Part shown: positions 1 to 8,477 of the stretch, in pieces
How the letters are laid out: each line of letters starts with the position of its first letter
Position numbering within the stretch: position 1 is the stretch's first letter
Origin: Citromicrobium sp.
GTDB lineage: Bacteria > Pseudomonadota > Alphaproteobacteria > Sphingomonadales > Sphingomonadaceae
Direction: 5' to 3'
Length of the DNA stretch: 64,000 nt
Assembly (NCBI GenBank): GCA_002729695.1
Contig: PBYQ01000004.1
Span: forward strand, 108,607-172,606
The notes under the pieces: generated by a model
What the model was told of the DNA's origin: nothing
The model's database searches: none
What the model saw: only the letters and a program-made list of their open reading frames with translations
Position numbers and translations under genes: made by a program

Positions 1-418
1 TTTTGCGCTGCGGAACTTCGTCGACGCGGTGCCGGCGGAAGATCGCGGCGGGGCGGGGGCCCAGTTCGTCGAGCGTCCGCTGCGCAAGCCGGGCATATTC
101 CTGCCCCAAGACGACGCGCTCCGCCGAAGGGGCATCCGACTGGTCCGTCCCCGTGCCGCCGCTCGCCTCGGTCCAGTTGCGTTCGCGCTGCGCGGCCTGC
201 TTTGCCGATCGGTAGTGATCGATCATCAGCCGGTTCGCAATGCTGAACAGGTAGGCTTTGGGCGACGCGATCGGGCCGGGCTTCGCGCTGCTCACCTTGA
301 TCCACACCTCTTGCAGCAGGTCTTCCGCCGTATCGCCCGCACCGCGCGCGCGCAGGAACCGGAGCAGCTGGTCGCGATGCTCTTGGAAGGCGAGTGCAAG
401 GGGTGTGGGGGCGGACAA
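1..418 (-). CDS. ECF sigma factor, FecI-like (3' end cut by window edge)
   Basis: The minus-strand frame from 418 down to base 1 encodes a sigma-70 family ECF factor. Visible are region 2.1-2.2 (AEDLLQEVWIKV, about residues 31-42) and region 2.3-2.4 (AYLFSIANRLMIDHYR, about residues 55-70), then a variable linker and the beginning of region 4 (LGPRPAAIFRRHRVDEVPQ). No ATG lies in frame. The TTG at 416-418 is the most natural start by homologue length, but there is no convincing ribosome binding site, so the start is uncertain. The frame continues past the window edge, so helix-turn-helix region 4.2 is missing. It is transcribed in the same direction as the sulfatase upstream. FecI-type factors usually pair with a FecR anti-sigma factor and a TonB receptor, which would lie outside the window. 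Confidence 0.8.
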   Translation of the reverse strand, partial: MSAPTPLALAFQEHRDQLLRFLRARGAGDTAEDLLQEVWIKVSSAKPGPIASPKAYLFSIANRLMIDHYRSAKQAAQRERNWTEASGGTGTDQSDAPSAERVVLGQEYARLAQRTLDELGPRPAAIFRRHRVDEVPQRK

Positions 419-594
419 TGTCAGTGTCGTCGGGGTTCGAGGAAGTGCGCTGAATAGGCGCGATGGCCGACGCGCGAAAGGTCTATGTCCTCCAGCATGG
501 CTGGGGATCGCATGTCAGCTCGCCGTGGTGCGACCCGGACGGCGCGCGTCACCGCGAGATACGCGTCCGGGTGATGCGTCTCGCCGTGCCGGCA

Positions 595-2265
595 TCAGTT
601 CGCCCAATAGGTGTATTCGTCGCCATCCTCGTATGTGTCCGCCAGTGTCTTGTCGATCATGACGGGCATCTTCACGACCGACGGATAGAGCGGCGGTTTG
701 CGGTTGCGGTGATGCGCGGCGAGCATGGTGCGCAGGCGCTTTTCCTGCTCGGGACGCTTGCCGATCAGATTGACCCGCTCGGTCGGGTCGTTCGACAGAT
801 CGTACAGCCATGCCTTCTTGCGGACATCGTCGGTCATCAGCTTCCAGTCGCCCGCGCGCACCGCACTGATCGTTCCGCTTTGCCAGAAGATCGCGCCGTC
901 CGGCCGTTTAAGCGGGCCATCGCCCTTCGCGACCGGCAGCAAATCGACTCCGTCGATCGGTCGATCTCCGGGCAGGGTGGCCCCAGCCGCAGCGGCGATG
1001 GTGCTGAACAGGTCCACATGGGTTGCCGGATCGCGCACCTGCCGCCCTGCGGGGAGCTGCGCGGGCCAGCGCATCATCAGCGGAACTCGCACGCCCCCTT
1101 CGAACAGGGTGATCTTCCAGCCGCGATAGGGCGCGTTCACATCGGGCAGGCCGATATAACCCGGCGCGCCATTATCGCTGGAGAAGAGGACCAGCGTGTT
1201 ATCGGCGAGCCCTTCTTCCTCCAGCTTGTCGAGAATACGCCCCACGCTTCGGTCGAGCGCGCGGACCATCGCTGCATAGACGCGGAGCCGATGCGGCTGG
1301 ATGTCGCCCACAGCTTCGTAATCTTCGCGCGTGGCCTGCAACGGCGAATGCACTGCCCAGTGCGCGAGGTAGAGGAAGAACGGCCGATCCTTGTTGGCAT
1401 CGATTGCGGACAGAGCCTCGTCGGTCCAGTAATCGGTCAGGTAACCGCCCGGCGTAAAGGCCTGCGACCGGTCGAAGCGATTGCCGAAGCGTGCCCGTGC
1501 CCACAGGAAGCGGTCGACCGGATCGAAATCCACCGGCGCATTTACCACGCGCGGATCGTCCTTCGGAAGGTAGCCGAGTTCGCTCAGGACGAGGCTGTGA
1601 TCGAAGCCCTGTGTCAGCGCGTCGAATTCGCGCGCCTCCCCCATGTGCCACTTGCCGATATGCATCGTGCTGTAGCCGCGCGCTTTCAGCAATTCGGCGA
1701 TGGTGATCTCGCTCGCGGGGAGGCCCTGCTCGGCGAAGGGAGGCGCGTCGTGATTGGCCTGCGCGTCGTATTCGATCGGCGGCAGGTCGGGGCGGATGTC
1801 TTCGTTCACAGTCGTCACCACGCGCGCCATATTGTCGGGCGTGGGGGTGAACTCGAAGCCGGTACGAGTCGGGTAACGGCCGGACATCAGCATCGCGCGG
1901 GACGGGGCGCAGGTCGCGTTGCCGGCGTACCCTTGCGTGAAGTTGACGCCATCGCGCGCGATCCGGTCGATGTTCGGGGTCGGGACCAGACCCCCTGCCA
2001 CGCCGCCGCCAAAGGTCGATATGTCGTTCACCCCCAGATCGTCGGCCAGGATCAGCACGATATTGGGTGGGCGATCGCCCGACGTCGCGGGAGGCGGCCC
2101 GGCAGAAACATGCCAGTCGAGCGCCATGGTTTCCTCGGCGATCGGGCCGTTGTCCTTCAGCGATACCGCCCATAGCAGCAGATCGGTGCGGAATATCCAT
2201 CCGACCAGGCCGAGCACCACGACCAGACCGGCGATCCCGATCAGGCTCTTTTGCCAGAGCTTCAT
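595..2265 (-). CDS. Membrane-anchored type I (formylglycine) sulfatase
   Basis: A 556-residue protein of the alkaline-phosphatase-like sulfatase family, predicted to hydrolyse sulfate esters outside the cytoplasm. The start at 2265 is preferred over more upstream codons because of a GGGGAAGG ribosome binding site and because the protein then begins with one hydrophobic anchor (residues 7-25). Metal-binding Asp75-Asp76 (LADDLGVND) and the sulfatase signature CAPSR at Cys119 are present; that Cys is normally converted to formylglycine by a separate maturase not seen here. Later motifs (HIGKWHMG, HSPLQA, SSDNGAPG) also fit the family. The substrate cannot be deduced; sulfated polysaccharide is a reasonable guess given the carbohydrate context. 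No xylose-type operator is nearby, so it is probably outside that regulon. Confidence 0.9.
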   Translation of the reverse strand: MKLWQKSLIGIAGLVVVLGLVGWIFRTDLLLWAVSLKDNGPIAEETMALDWHVSAGPPPATSGDRPPNIVLILADDLGVNDISTFGGGVAGGLVPTPNIDRIARDGVNFTQGYAGNATCAPSRAMLMSGRYPTRTGFEFTPTPDNMARVVTTVNEDIRPDLPPIEYDAQANHDAPPFAEQGLPASEITIAELLKARGYSTMHIGKWHMGEAREFDALTQGFDHSLVLSELGYLPKDDPRVVNAPVDFDPVDRFLWARARFGNRFDRSQAFTPGGYLTDYWTDEALSAIDANKDRPFFLYLAHWAVHSPLQATREDYEAVGDIQPHRLRVYAAMVRALDRSVGRILDKLEEEGLADNTLVLFSSDNGAPGYIGLPDVNAPYRGWKITLFEGGVRVPLMMRWPAQLPAGRQVRDPATHVDLFSTIAAAAGATLPGDRPIDGVDLLPVAKGDGPLKRPDGAIFWQSGTISAVRAGDWKLMTDDVRKKAWLYDLSNDPTERVNLIGKRPEQEKRLRTMLAAHHRNRKPPLYPSVVKMPVMIDKTLADTYEDGDEYTYWAN

Positions 2266-2479
2266 GCGCGCCTTCCCCTCCCAAGGAAACGTCTGCCATG
2301 CCACATTGCGCAGGCACAGGGAAATCGCGGTCGCACGATCGATGCGCCGTCGTCCCCGCAGGCCTGCCTTTCGATATTTCACCATGCAGACGAATGCACC
2401 ATCGGTGAGCGGCTCGTTCGCTTGACTTGGGACCTCTCGCACGCCGAAGCCGTTCGGGCATCGTGACAAGGGGAAAAGA

Positions 2480-5260
2480 ATGAGCGATCAACCGGTCCTG
2501 ACGAGCCTGCACGATCTCACCGAGCGGTTGCAGGAGCTGCATCAACGCACGCGCGAAACACCGCTTTTCAATCCCGTCTTCCAGCTGGCGCACGATTTCT
2601 CGCGCGCGCTCGAAGGTGGCGAGGTATCTCTCGAAGCGGTCGGGGAGCTGGTCGATGCGCTGGTCGAACAATCGCTCGATACGCGAGCGTCCCGGCTGCG
2701 AAGGCTGCTCGAACCCGATACTCGCGAAGCCCGCCTCGATGCGCTGGCCGATGCGAACGGCGACGATTTCGATGCTTTTCGCGAGGCATGGTCGCACCCC
2801 CGGATGCACGCGGTCTTCACCGCGCACCCCACTTTCCTGCTGACACCCGCGCAATCCGCCGCGGTCGCGCAAGGCGCGCTATCGGGCGAAACCCCGCCGA
2901 GCGACAAGAGCGCCGAGGCGCCCGAGATTACCCTGCGCTACGAACACGAACGCGCAATGGCGGCGATGGCGCATGCGCAGGATGCGCGCGACATGATCGT
3001 CGCAGCTGTCCTTCGGGCGGCGCAGCAGCGCTGGCCCGATCGCTGGCAAGAGCTCGATCCGCTGCCGTTCCGCTTTGCCACCTGGGTCGGGTACGACATG
3101 GACGGGCGGACCGACATCACCTGGTACACCTCGATCGCGTTCCGCCTGTCGGAAAAGGCGCAGCGGCTGAAGCGCTATGCCGACGCACTTGATGGCATCG
3201 ATCCCGATCATGCGCTGCTGGGCCCGCTCAAGACCGCACAGGTCCGGGCCGAGACCCTTGCGGAGAGCTTCGCTGGCGATCTGTCCAACCCGACCGAGCT
3301 GACCGCCGCCGCAGACCGGATGACGCAGGACGAGGAGCACAAGCTGCTCTCGCTCGAACCGCTGATCGAGCAGCTGGAAACCGATGCGCGCGGGGCAGAG
3401 CCGGAAAAGGCGGTCGCGCTTCGCACGCTGACCGCCGCGATGCGCGCCGATGGCCTCGGCATGGGCTGGATCCATTTCCGCGTGAACGCCAAGCAGCTTC
3501 ACAACGCCATCCGGCGCGAACTCGACGATCAGGAAATCGACCTTTCCAGCCGTGGCGCGATGGCTGCGCTGCGCGATCTGCTGGCGAATGCCAAGCCGCA
3601 ACGCGCCAACTTCGCAAGCCTTGCGGTCGAAAGCAGCACCGCCGTCCGCCAGTTCCTCGCGATGGCGCAGATCCTCAAGCATATCGACGGCGATGCCCCG
3701 ATCCGCATGCTGGTCGCCGAATGCGAGCAGCCCGCGACCATGCTCGCCGCGCTCTATTTCGCGCGCCTGTTCGGGATCGAGGACCGGATCGACATTTCGC
3801 CGCTGTTCGAAACCGAAAGCGCGCTCGAACATGGCGGGCGCTTCCTCGATGCGCTGCTCGCCGAGGAGAGCTACAAGATCTACGCCCGCCATCGCGGCCG
3901 CATCGCGATCCAGACCGGGTTTTCGGATGCCGGCCGCTTCGTGGGCCAGGTGCCCGCAAGCCTTGCGATCGAGCGGCTTCAGGGGCGGCTTGCAGAGGCG
4001 ATGGTGGCGAACGACCTCACCGATGTCGCTGCGCTGATCTTCAACACGCATGGCGAGGGGATGGGGCGCGGTGCGCATCCGGCAAGCTTTGCCGACAGGC
4101 TCGAATGGCCGCTGAGCCCATGGGCGCGCCGCCGGTTCGCACGGGCGGGCATCAGGCTGGAAGCAGAGGCAAGTTTCCAGGGCGGCGACGGATACCTGTT
4201 CTTCGCGGGGCCGGAGCTCGCGCTGTCCACCCTGACGCAGATTGCCGCCCTGACGCCCGAGATCGCCGACACCGATGCGCCGGTCGATCCGTTCTACCGC
4301 CGCACCGACCTGAGCCTCGATTTCTATCGTGCGGTCAAGGAACATCAGCACGATCATCTGGAAAGCCGGACATACTCGCGGGCGATCACCAGCTTCGGCC
4401 TCGGGCTGCTCAACCAGACCGGCAGCCGCAAGTCGCGCCGCCAGTCCGACCTGAACGCCGAGCGCGAAATGAGCTTGCGCCAAATCCGCGCGATCCCGCA
4501 CAACGCGATCCTCCAGCAGCTCGGCTACCCGGTGAATATCATCTCCGGGATCGGGAGCGCAGCAGCAGGAAATTACGAGGATATTGCCACCCTGCTCACC
4601 GAAAGTGCGCGGGGGCAGCAGATCATGCGGCTGGCGCGGGCCTCCGATTCTCTGGCGAGCATCAAGACGGTCGCTGCGCATGGCGAGCTGTTCAACTCTG
4701 CCTATTGGGCGAGCCGCACCTATCGCGGGACCGAGGGCCATCTGGCGCGCAGCTGCGAAGCGCTGGCCGAATACCTGATCGGCGACGATCGGACGGGCGT
4801 GTTCCGCCGTCTGGCATCGCGCCTGCGCGTCGACGCACTGAAGTTCCACCGCCTGCTGGAACTGCTGCCCGAGGAAGCGCACGACCCGGAACGGGAGAGC
4901 GTGCGGCGGACGATCGGTGCGCTGCAGGCGCTGCGTCTTGCGCTGCTCCAGCACATGTTCCTGAAGGTGGTATCGGTCCCCGCGTTTAGCCGGGCGAACG
5001 ACATCAGCCGTACCGACGTGCTCGAAATGGTGTTCTCGCTGCGGATCGACGACGCGCTCGCGCAGCTGCGCCGTGCGTACCCGACCGACATTGCGCGCAA
5101 GAGCGATTTTCCCGTTGCCGAGGCGGGCGATTATCCGTCCGGCGAGGGCGATGGCTACGCCGCGATCCGGCGCGATTATATCGAGCCGATCGAACAGGCG
5201 TACGAACTGTGCCTGAAAATCTCGACAGCGATCGCCAACCAGTTCGGCGCGCACGGCTAG
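2480..5260 (+). CDS. Divergent phosphoenolpyruvate carboxylase homologue
   Basis: A 926-residue protein with the PEP carboxylase fold, which normally makes oxaloacetate from PEP and bicarbonate to replenish the TCA cycle. The N-terminal active-site motif is kept (FTAHPT, His116; canonical VLTAHPT). PLFET (441-445) and a glycine-rich motif (HGEGMGRGAHP, 524-534) are also recognisable. Other signatures are altered: the usual GGDRDGNP is YDMDGR (205-210) and GYSDSGKDAG is reduced to GFSDAGRFVG (480-489). The length is normal (canonical enzymes are about 880-970 residues), so this is a distant paralogue rather than a broken gene. It starts at an ATG preceded by AAGGGGAAAAG. A strong hairpin at 5269-5300 ends the transcript. 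Whether it still carboxylates PEP cannot be judged from sequence. Confidence 0.8.
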   Translation: MSDQPVLTSLHDLTERLQELHQRTRETPLFNPVFQLAHDFSRALEGGEVSLEAVGELVDALVEQSLDTRASRLRRLLEPDTREARLDALADANGDDFDAFREAWSHPRMHAVFTAHPTFLLTPAQSAAVAQGALSGETPPSDKSAEAPEITLRYEHERAMAAMAHAQDARDMIVAAVLRAAQQRWPDRWQELDPLPFRFATWVGYDMDGRTDITWYTSIAFRLSEKAQRLKRYADALDGIDPDHALLGPLKTAQVRAETLAESFAGDLSNPTELTAAADRMTQDEEHKLLSLEPLIEQLETDARGAEPEKAVALRTLTAAMRADGLGMGWIHFRVNAKQLHNAIRRELDDQEIDLSSRGAMAALRDLLANAKPQRANFASLAVESSTAVRQFLAMAQILKHIDGDAPIRMLVAECEQPATMLAALYFARLFGIEDRIDISPLFETESALEHGGRFLDALLAEESYKIYARHRGRIAIQTGFSDAGRFVGQVPASLAIERLQGRLAEAMVANDLTDVAALIFNTHGEGMGRGAHPASFADRLEWPLSPWARRRFARAGIRLEAEASFQGGDGYLFFAGPELALSTLTQIAALTPEIADTDAPVDPFYRRTDLSLDFYRAVKEHQHDHLESRTYSRAITSFGLGLLNQTGSRKSRRQSDLNAEREMSLRQIRAIPHNAILQQLGYPVNIISGIGSAAAGNYEDIATLLTESARGQQIMRLARASDSLASIKTVAAHGELFNSAYWASRTYRGTEGHLARSCEALAEYLIGDDRTGVFRRLASRLRVDALKFHRLLELLPEEAHDPERESVRRTIGALQALRLALLQHMFLKVVSVPAFSRANDISRTDVLEMVFSLRIDDALAQLRRAYPTDIARKSDFPVAEAGDYPSGEGDGYAAIRRDYIEPIEQAYELCLKISTAIANQFGAHG

Positions 5261-5268
5261 GGCCGAAC

Positions 5269-5300
5269 CGGGCGGCTGTTCGAAAACGAGCAGCCGCCCG
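5269..5300. terminator. Bidirectional hairpin terminator between PEPC-like gene and xylA
   Basis: A perfect 10-bp stem CGGGCGGCTG / CAGCCGCCCG (5269-5278 and 5291-5300) extends inward by TTCG/CGAG to an AAAA loop. It lies between two convergent stop codons. No long T-run follows, so efficiency is uncertain. Confidence 0.7.
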
Positions 5301-5309
5301 ACGCATTCG

Positions 5310-6875
5310 CTAGAGCTGGTACTGCCCGTCGACCCGGCGCAACGTGCTGCTTCCACCGTCTCGGATGGCGGCGGGTAGCAGCCCCTCGGGCAGGTCCTGA
5401 TAGGATACCGGGCGAAGAAATCGTTCGATGGCGAGCGTACCGACCGAGGTCGTGCGCCCATCCGATGTTGCCGGGAACGGGCCACCGTGGACCATCGCAT
5501 GCGTCACGTCCACGCCGGTGGGCCAACCGTTTGCGATGATGCGACCGGCCAGCTGTTCGAGGATCGGGATAAGCTTTGCCGCAGCACTGTGATCGTCCGC
5601 ATTCATGTGCAGCGTGGTGGTCAACTGTCCTTCCATCGCCGACAGCACCTGCGCCACTTGGTCCAGATCCTTGCACCGCACGATCAGCGAGGCGGGGCCG
5701 AAAACCTCTTCCTGGAAATCTTCATCTCCAAGGAATGCGTCGGCCGAAACGGTGAAGACCTGCGCGCGTCCGCACGTTCCGGAAGTTTCCTGCCCGTAGC
5801 CGACCAGCTCTGCCCCCGCGCGCTTGGCGAGACGCCCCGCGCCTTCGTCGAAGGCCTGCTGGATGCCGGTGGTCAGCATGGTCTGCCCGGCCACATTGGC
5901 CAGCTCGTCGCGCGCGGTGGCGATGAAGGTCGCCAGCGCATCGCTCTCCACCGCCAGCACGATGCCGGGATTGGTGCAGAACTGGCCCGCACCCATCGAG
6001 AGAGAGCCGACATAGGCGCGCGCCAGATCCTCCGGCGCTTCGGCAAGGCGGGCGGGCAGCAGCGTGACCGGATTGACGCTGCTCATCTCGGCATAGACCG
6101 GGATCGGGACGCGGCGCTCGGCAGCGTGGCGCATCAGTGCAAGGCCGCCGCCACGCGATCCGGTGAAGCCGACCGCTGCGATGCGCGGGTCTTTCACCAG
6201 CGCCTCGCCCAGCGTGTTCTCGGTGCCGTTGAGCAGCGAGAATACGCCTGCAGGCAGACCCGCTTTGGCAACCGCTTCGGTGATCGCGCCTGCGACCAGT
6301 TCGCTGGTGCCGGGGTGCGCGGGGTGACCCTTCACGACGACGCAGCAGCCTGCGGCAAAGGCCGAGGCGGTGTCCCCGCCTGCGACCGAGAAGGCGAGCG
6401 GGAAGTTGGACGCGCCGAACACCGCGACCGGGCCGAGCGGGATCATCCGTAGCCGCAGGTCGGGCTTGGGCGGAGTGCGGCGCGGGTCGGCATGGTCGAT
6501 GCGCAGTTGCTGCCACGCGCCGTTCTCCACTTCGTCCGCAAACAGCCGCAGCTGGCCGACCGTTCGCCCGCGCTCTCCGTTGAGGCGCGCTTCGGGCAGG
6601 CCGCTTTCCTTCATTGCGCGCTGGGTCAGCGTGTCGCCCAGCGCGTCGATCTTGTCTGCGACAAGGCGCAGGAAGGCGGCGCGTTCGCTCAGCGGCAGCG
6701 CGCCGAACACCTTCTGCGCTTCGGCCGCAGCCTCGCAGGCATCGGCTACGTCGCTATCGGTGGCGGCGAAGAACGGCTCACCGAAAGCTTCGCCGGTGGC
6801 TGCATCCTTGGCGCGGAAGGTTTCGCTCGATTGGCGGCGTTCGCCTGCGATCATGTTTTCGCCCGTCATCGTCAC
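5310..6875 (-). CDS. xylA: Alpha-ketoglutaric semialdehyde (2,5-dioxovalerate) dehydrogenase
   Basis: A 521-residue NAD(P)-dependent aldehyde dehydrogenase that would catalyse the last Weimberg step, 2-oxoglutarate semialdehyde to 2-oxoglutarate. Catalytic Cys300 lies in GQFCTNPG, general base Glu263 in YAEMSSVNP, and the cofactor lysine is Lys182 in VVVKGHPAHPG. The KGHPAHPGTSE and GQFCTNPG forms are typical of the KGSADH subfamily rather than generic ALDHs. The start is a GTG (6875) eight bases after AGGAG; the ATG at 6869 is an alternative. The gene is divergent from the sugar transporter, and a LacI-type operator lies between them at 6963-6975. The other Weimberg genes are 20-30 kb away but carry the same operator. 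The symbol follows Caulobacter usage; it is not xylose isomerase. Confidence 0.88.
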   Translation of the reverse strand: MTMTGENMIAGERRQSSETFRAKDAATGEAFGEPFFAATDSDVADACEAAAEAQKVFGALPLSERAAFLRLVADKIDALGDTLTQRAMKESGLPEARLNGERGRTVGQLRLFADEVENGAWQQLRIDHADPRRTPPKPDLRLRMIPLGPVAVFGASNFPLAFSVAGGDTASAFAAGCCVVVKGHPAHPGTSELVAGAITEAVAKAGLPAGVFSLLNGTENTLGEALVKDPRIAAVGFTGSRGGGLALMRHAAERRVPIPVYAEMSSVNPVTLLPARLAEAPEDLARAYVGSLSMGAGQFCTNPGIVLAVESDALATFIATARDELANVAGQTMLTTGIQQAFDEGAGRLAKRAGAELVGYGQETSGTCGRAQVFTVSADAFLGDEDFQEEVFGPASLIVRCKDLDQVAQVLSAMEGQLTTTLHMNADDHSAAAKLIPILEQLAGRIIANGWPTGVDVTHAMVHGGPFPATSDGRTTSVGTLAIERFLRPVSYQDLPEGLLPAAIRDGGSSTLRRVDGQYQL

Positions 6876-6962
6876 TCTGGCTCTCCTGTCGTTTTATGGT
6901 GGCTGACAATCCTGCGGGACGGCGTAGAAAGGTGTCTTGCGCTTGCCCGGGATTCCATCGTA

Positions 6963-6975
6963 GGTAGCGCTAACA
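6963..6975. promoter_or_regulatory. LacI/XylR-type operator, copy 1
   Basis: GGTAGCGCTAACA, a palindrome centred on AGCGCT, lies between the divergent semialdehyde dehydrogenase and sugar-porter genes. Six closely similar sites occur only at other divergent promoters of the hemicellulose region. Confidence 0.8.
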
Positions 6976-6998
6976 TAAAGAGCCGGTGATGCAACCGG

Positions 6999-8420
6999 AT
7001 GCGAGGGAGTGGGATTTTGGATAACGCACAAAGCGGCACCAATATGGGGCTGATCACGGCGATCGTCGCGGTCGCGACGCTGGGTGGATTTCTTTTCGGA
7101 TTCGACAGCGGGGTCATCAACGGAACGGTCGATGGCTTGCGGCTGGCGTTCAATTCGGACGATGTCGGGACGGGGTTCAACGTCGCGTCGATGCTGCTCG
7201 GCTGTGCCGTCGGCGCGTTCTTCGCGGGCAGGATGGCGGACGTCATCGGGCGCAAGAAGACGCTGCTGATCGCAGCCGTCTGTTTCATCGTCAGCGCCTA
7301 CGGATCGGGCATCGCCGGGTCTTCGACCGAGTTCGTCGTCTACCGCATTATCGGCGGTCTGGCGGTTGGCGCGGCGAGCGTGCTCGCGCCGGTCTACATC
7401 AGCGAAGTCACCCCGGCGCATCTTCGTGGACGCCTTTCGAGCATCCAGCAGGTGATGATCATTATCGGGCTGACCGTGGCCTTCCTGTCGAACTACCTGC
7501 TCGCGGAATTCGCAGGCTCGTCGATCCAAGAATTCTGGCTCGGCTTCGAGGCGTGGCGGTGGATGTTCTGGATCGAGCTGGTGCCCGCGACGATCTTCCT
7601 CGTGGCGCTTCTCTTCATTCCGGAGAGCCCGCGCTACCTCGTCAGCCGTTCGCGTGGCGGCGATGCGCATGGCGTGCTGGAACGGCTCTTCGGCACCGAC
7701 TTCGCGCAGCGCAAGGTCAGCGAGATCGAAGCTTCGCTCGCCAGCGACCACCGCCCGCGCCTGTCCGACCTGGTCAACAAGACCACCGGCAAGATCCGCC
7801 CGATCGTGTGGACCGGGATCGGGCTTGCCGTGTTCCAGCAGCTCGTTGGCATCAACGTGGTGTTCTATTACGGCGCGGTGCTGTGGCAGGCGGTCGGCTT
7901 CAGCGAGAGCGACGCGCTCAAGATCAACATCCTCAGCGGGGCGATTTCGATCGGCGCGGTGATGCTCGCGATCCTCCTGATCGACCGGATCGGACGCAAG
8001 CCGCTGCTGCTGATCGGTTCCATCGGCATGGCGATCACGCTGACCGTGATGGCGGTTTCGTTCATGAGCGGCGAGCTTGTCGACGGGAAACTGAGCCTGT
8101 CCGACGATGCCGGTCTGGCAGCGCTGGTCGCGGCGAACCTCTACGTTGCGTTCTTCAACTTCAGCTGGGGCCCGGTGATGTGGGTGATGCTGGGCGAGAT
8201 GTTCCCCAACCAGATCCGCGGGTCCGGGCTGGCGGTGAGCGGCTTCGCGCAGTGGATCGCCAACTTCGGCATCACCATGACCTTCCCGATCATGCTCGCC
8301 AGCATCGGCCTGACGGGTGCCTACGGTTTCTACGCCGCCAGCGCAGCGATCTCGGTCATCTTCGTGTGGATGCTGGTGCGAGAGACCAAGGGGATCGAAC
8401 TGGAAGACATGCAGGGCTGA
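6999..8420 (+). CDS. Sugar-porter family MFS transporter (probable xylose/H+ symporter)
   Basis: A 12-helix MFS protein of the sugar porter family (XylE/GalP/GLUT-like), predicted to import D-xylose or a related pentose through the inner membrane. Family motifs are present: GRMADVIGRKK between helices 2 and 3, PESPRYLV after helix 6, QQLVGINVVFYY in helix 7, DRIGRKP between helices 8 and 9, and a C-terminal RETKGIELE corresponding to PETKG. Two starts are plausible: the ATG at 6999 without a clear ribosome site, or the TTG at 7017 seven bases after AGGGAG. The TTG gives a more typical N-terminus. The gene is divergent from xylA with an operator in the shared promoter. A hairpin (8429-8459) follows. 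Confidence 0.9.
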   Translation: MRGSGILDNAQSGTNMGLITAIVAVATLGGFLFGFDSGVINGTVDGLRLAFNSDDVGTGFNVASMLLGCAVGAFFAGRMADVIGRKKTLLIAAVCFIVSAYGSGIAGSSTEFVVYRIIGGLAVGAASVLAPVYISEVTPAHLRGRLSSIQQVMIIIGLTVAFLSNYLLAEFAGSSIQEFWLGFEAWRWMFWIELVPATIFLVALLFIPESPRYLVSRSRGGDAHGVLERLFGTDFAQRKVSEIEASLASDHRPRLSDLVNKTTGKIRPIVWTGIGLAVFQQLVGINVVFYYGAVLWQAVGFSESDALKINILSGAISIGAVMLAILLIDRIGRKPLLLIGSIGMAITLTVMAVSFMSGELVDGKLSLSDDAGLAALVAANLYVAFFNFSWGPVMWVMLGEMFPNQIRGSGLAVSGFAQWIANFGITMTFPIMLASIGLTGAYGFYAASAAISVIFVWMLVRETKGIELEDMQG

Positions 8421-8428
8421 CCCTGTAC

Positions 8429-8459
8429 GGGGCCGTATCGCTTTTATGCGAGCGGCCCC
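8429..8459 (+). terminator. Hairpin after the sugar porter gene
   Basis: Stem GGGGCCG / CGGCCCC (8429-8435 and 8453-8459) with an inner CGC/GCG pairing. It falls in the 57-base gap before the first halogenase homologue. There is no downstream T-tract, so it may act as an attenuating hairpin rather than a full terminator. Confidence 0.5.
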
Positions 8460-8477
8460 TGCAGGTAGCGTGTCGCG

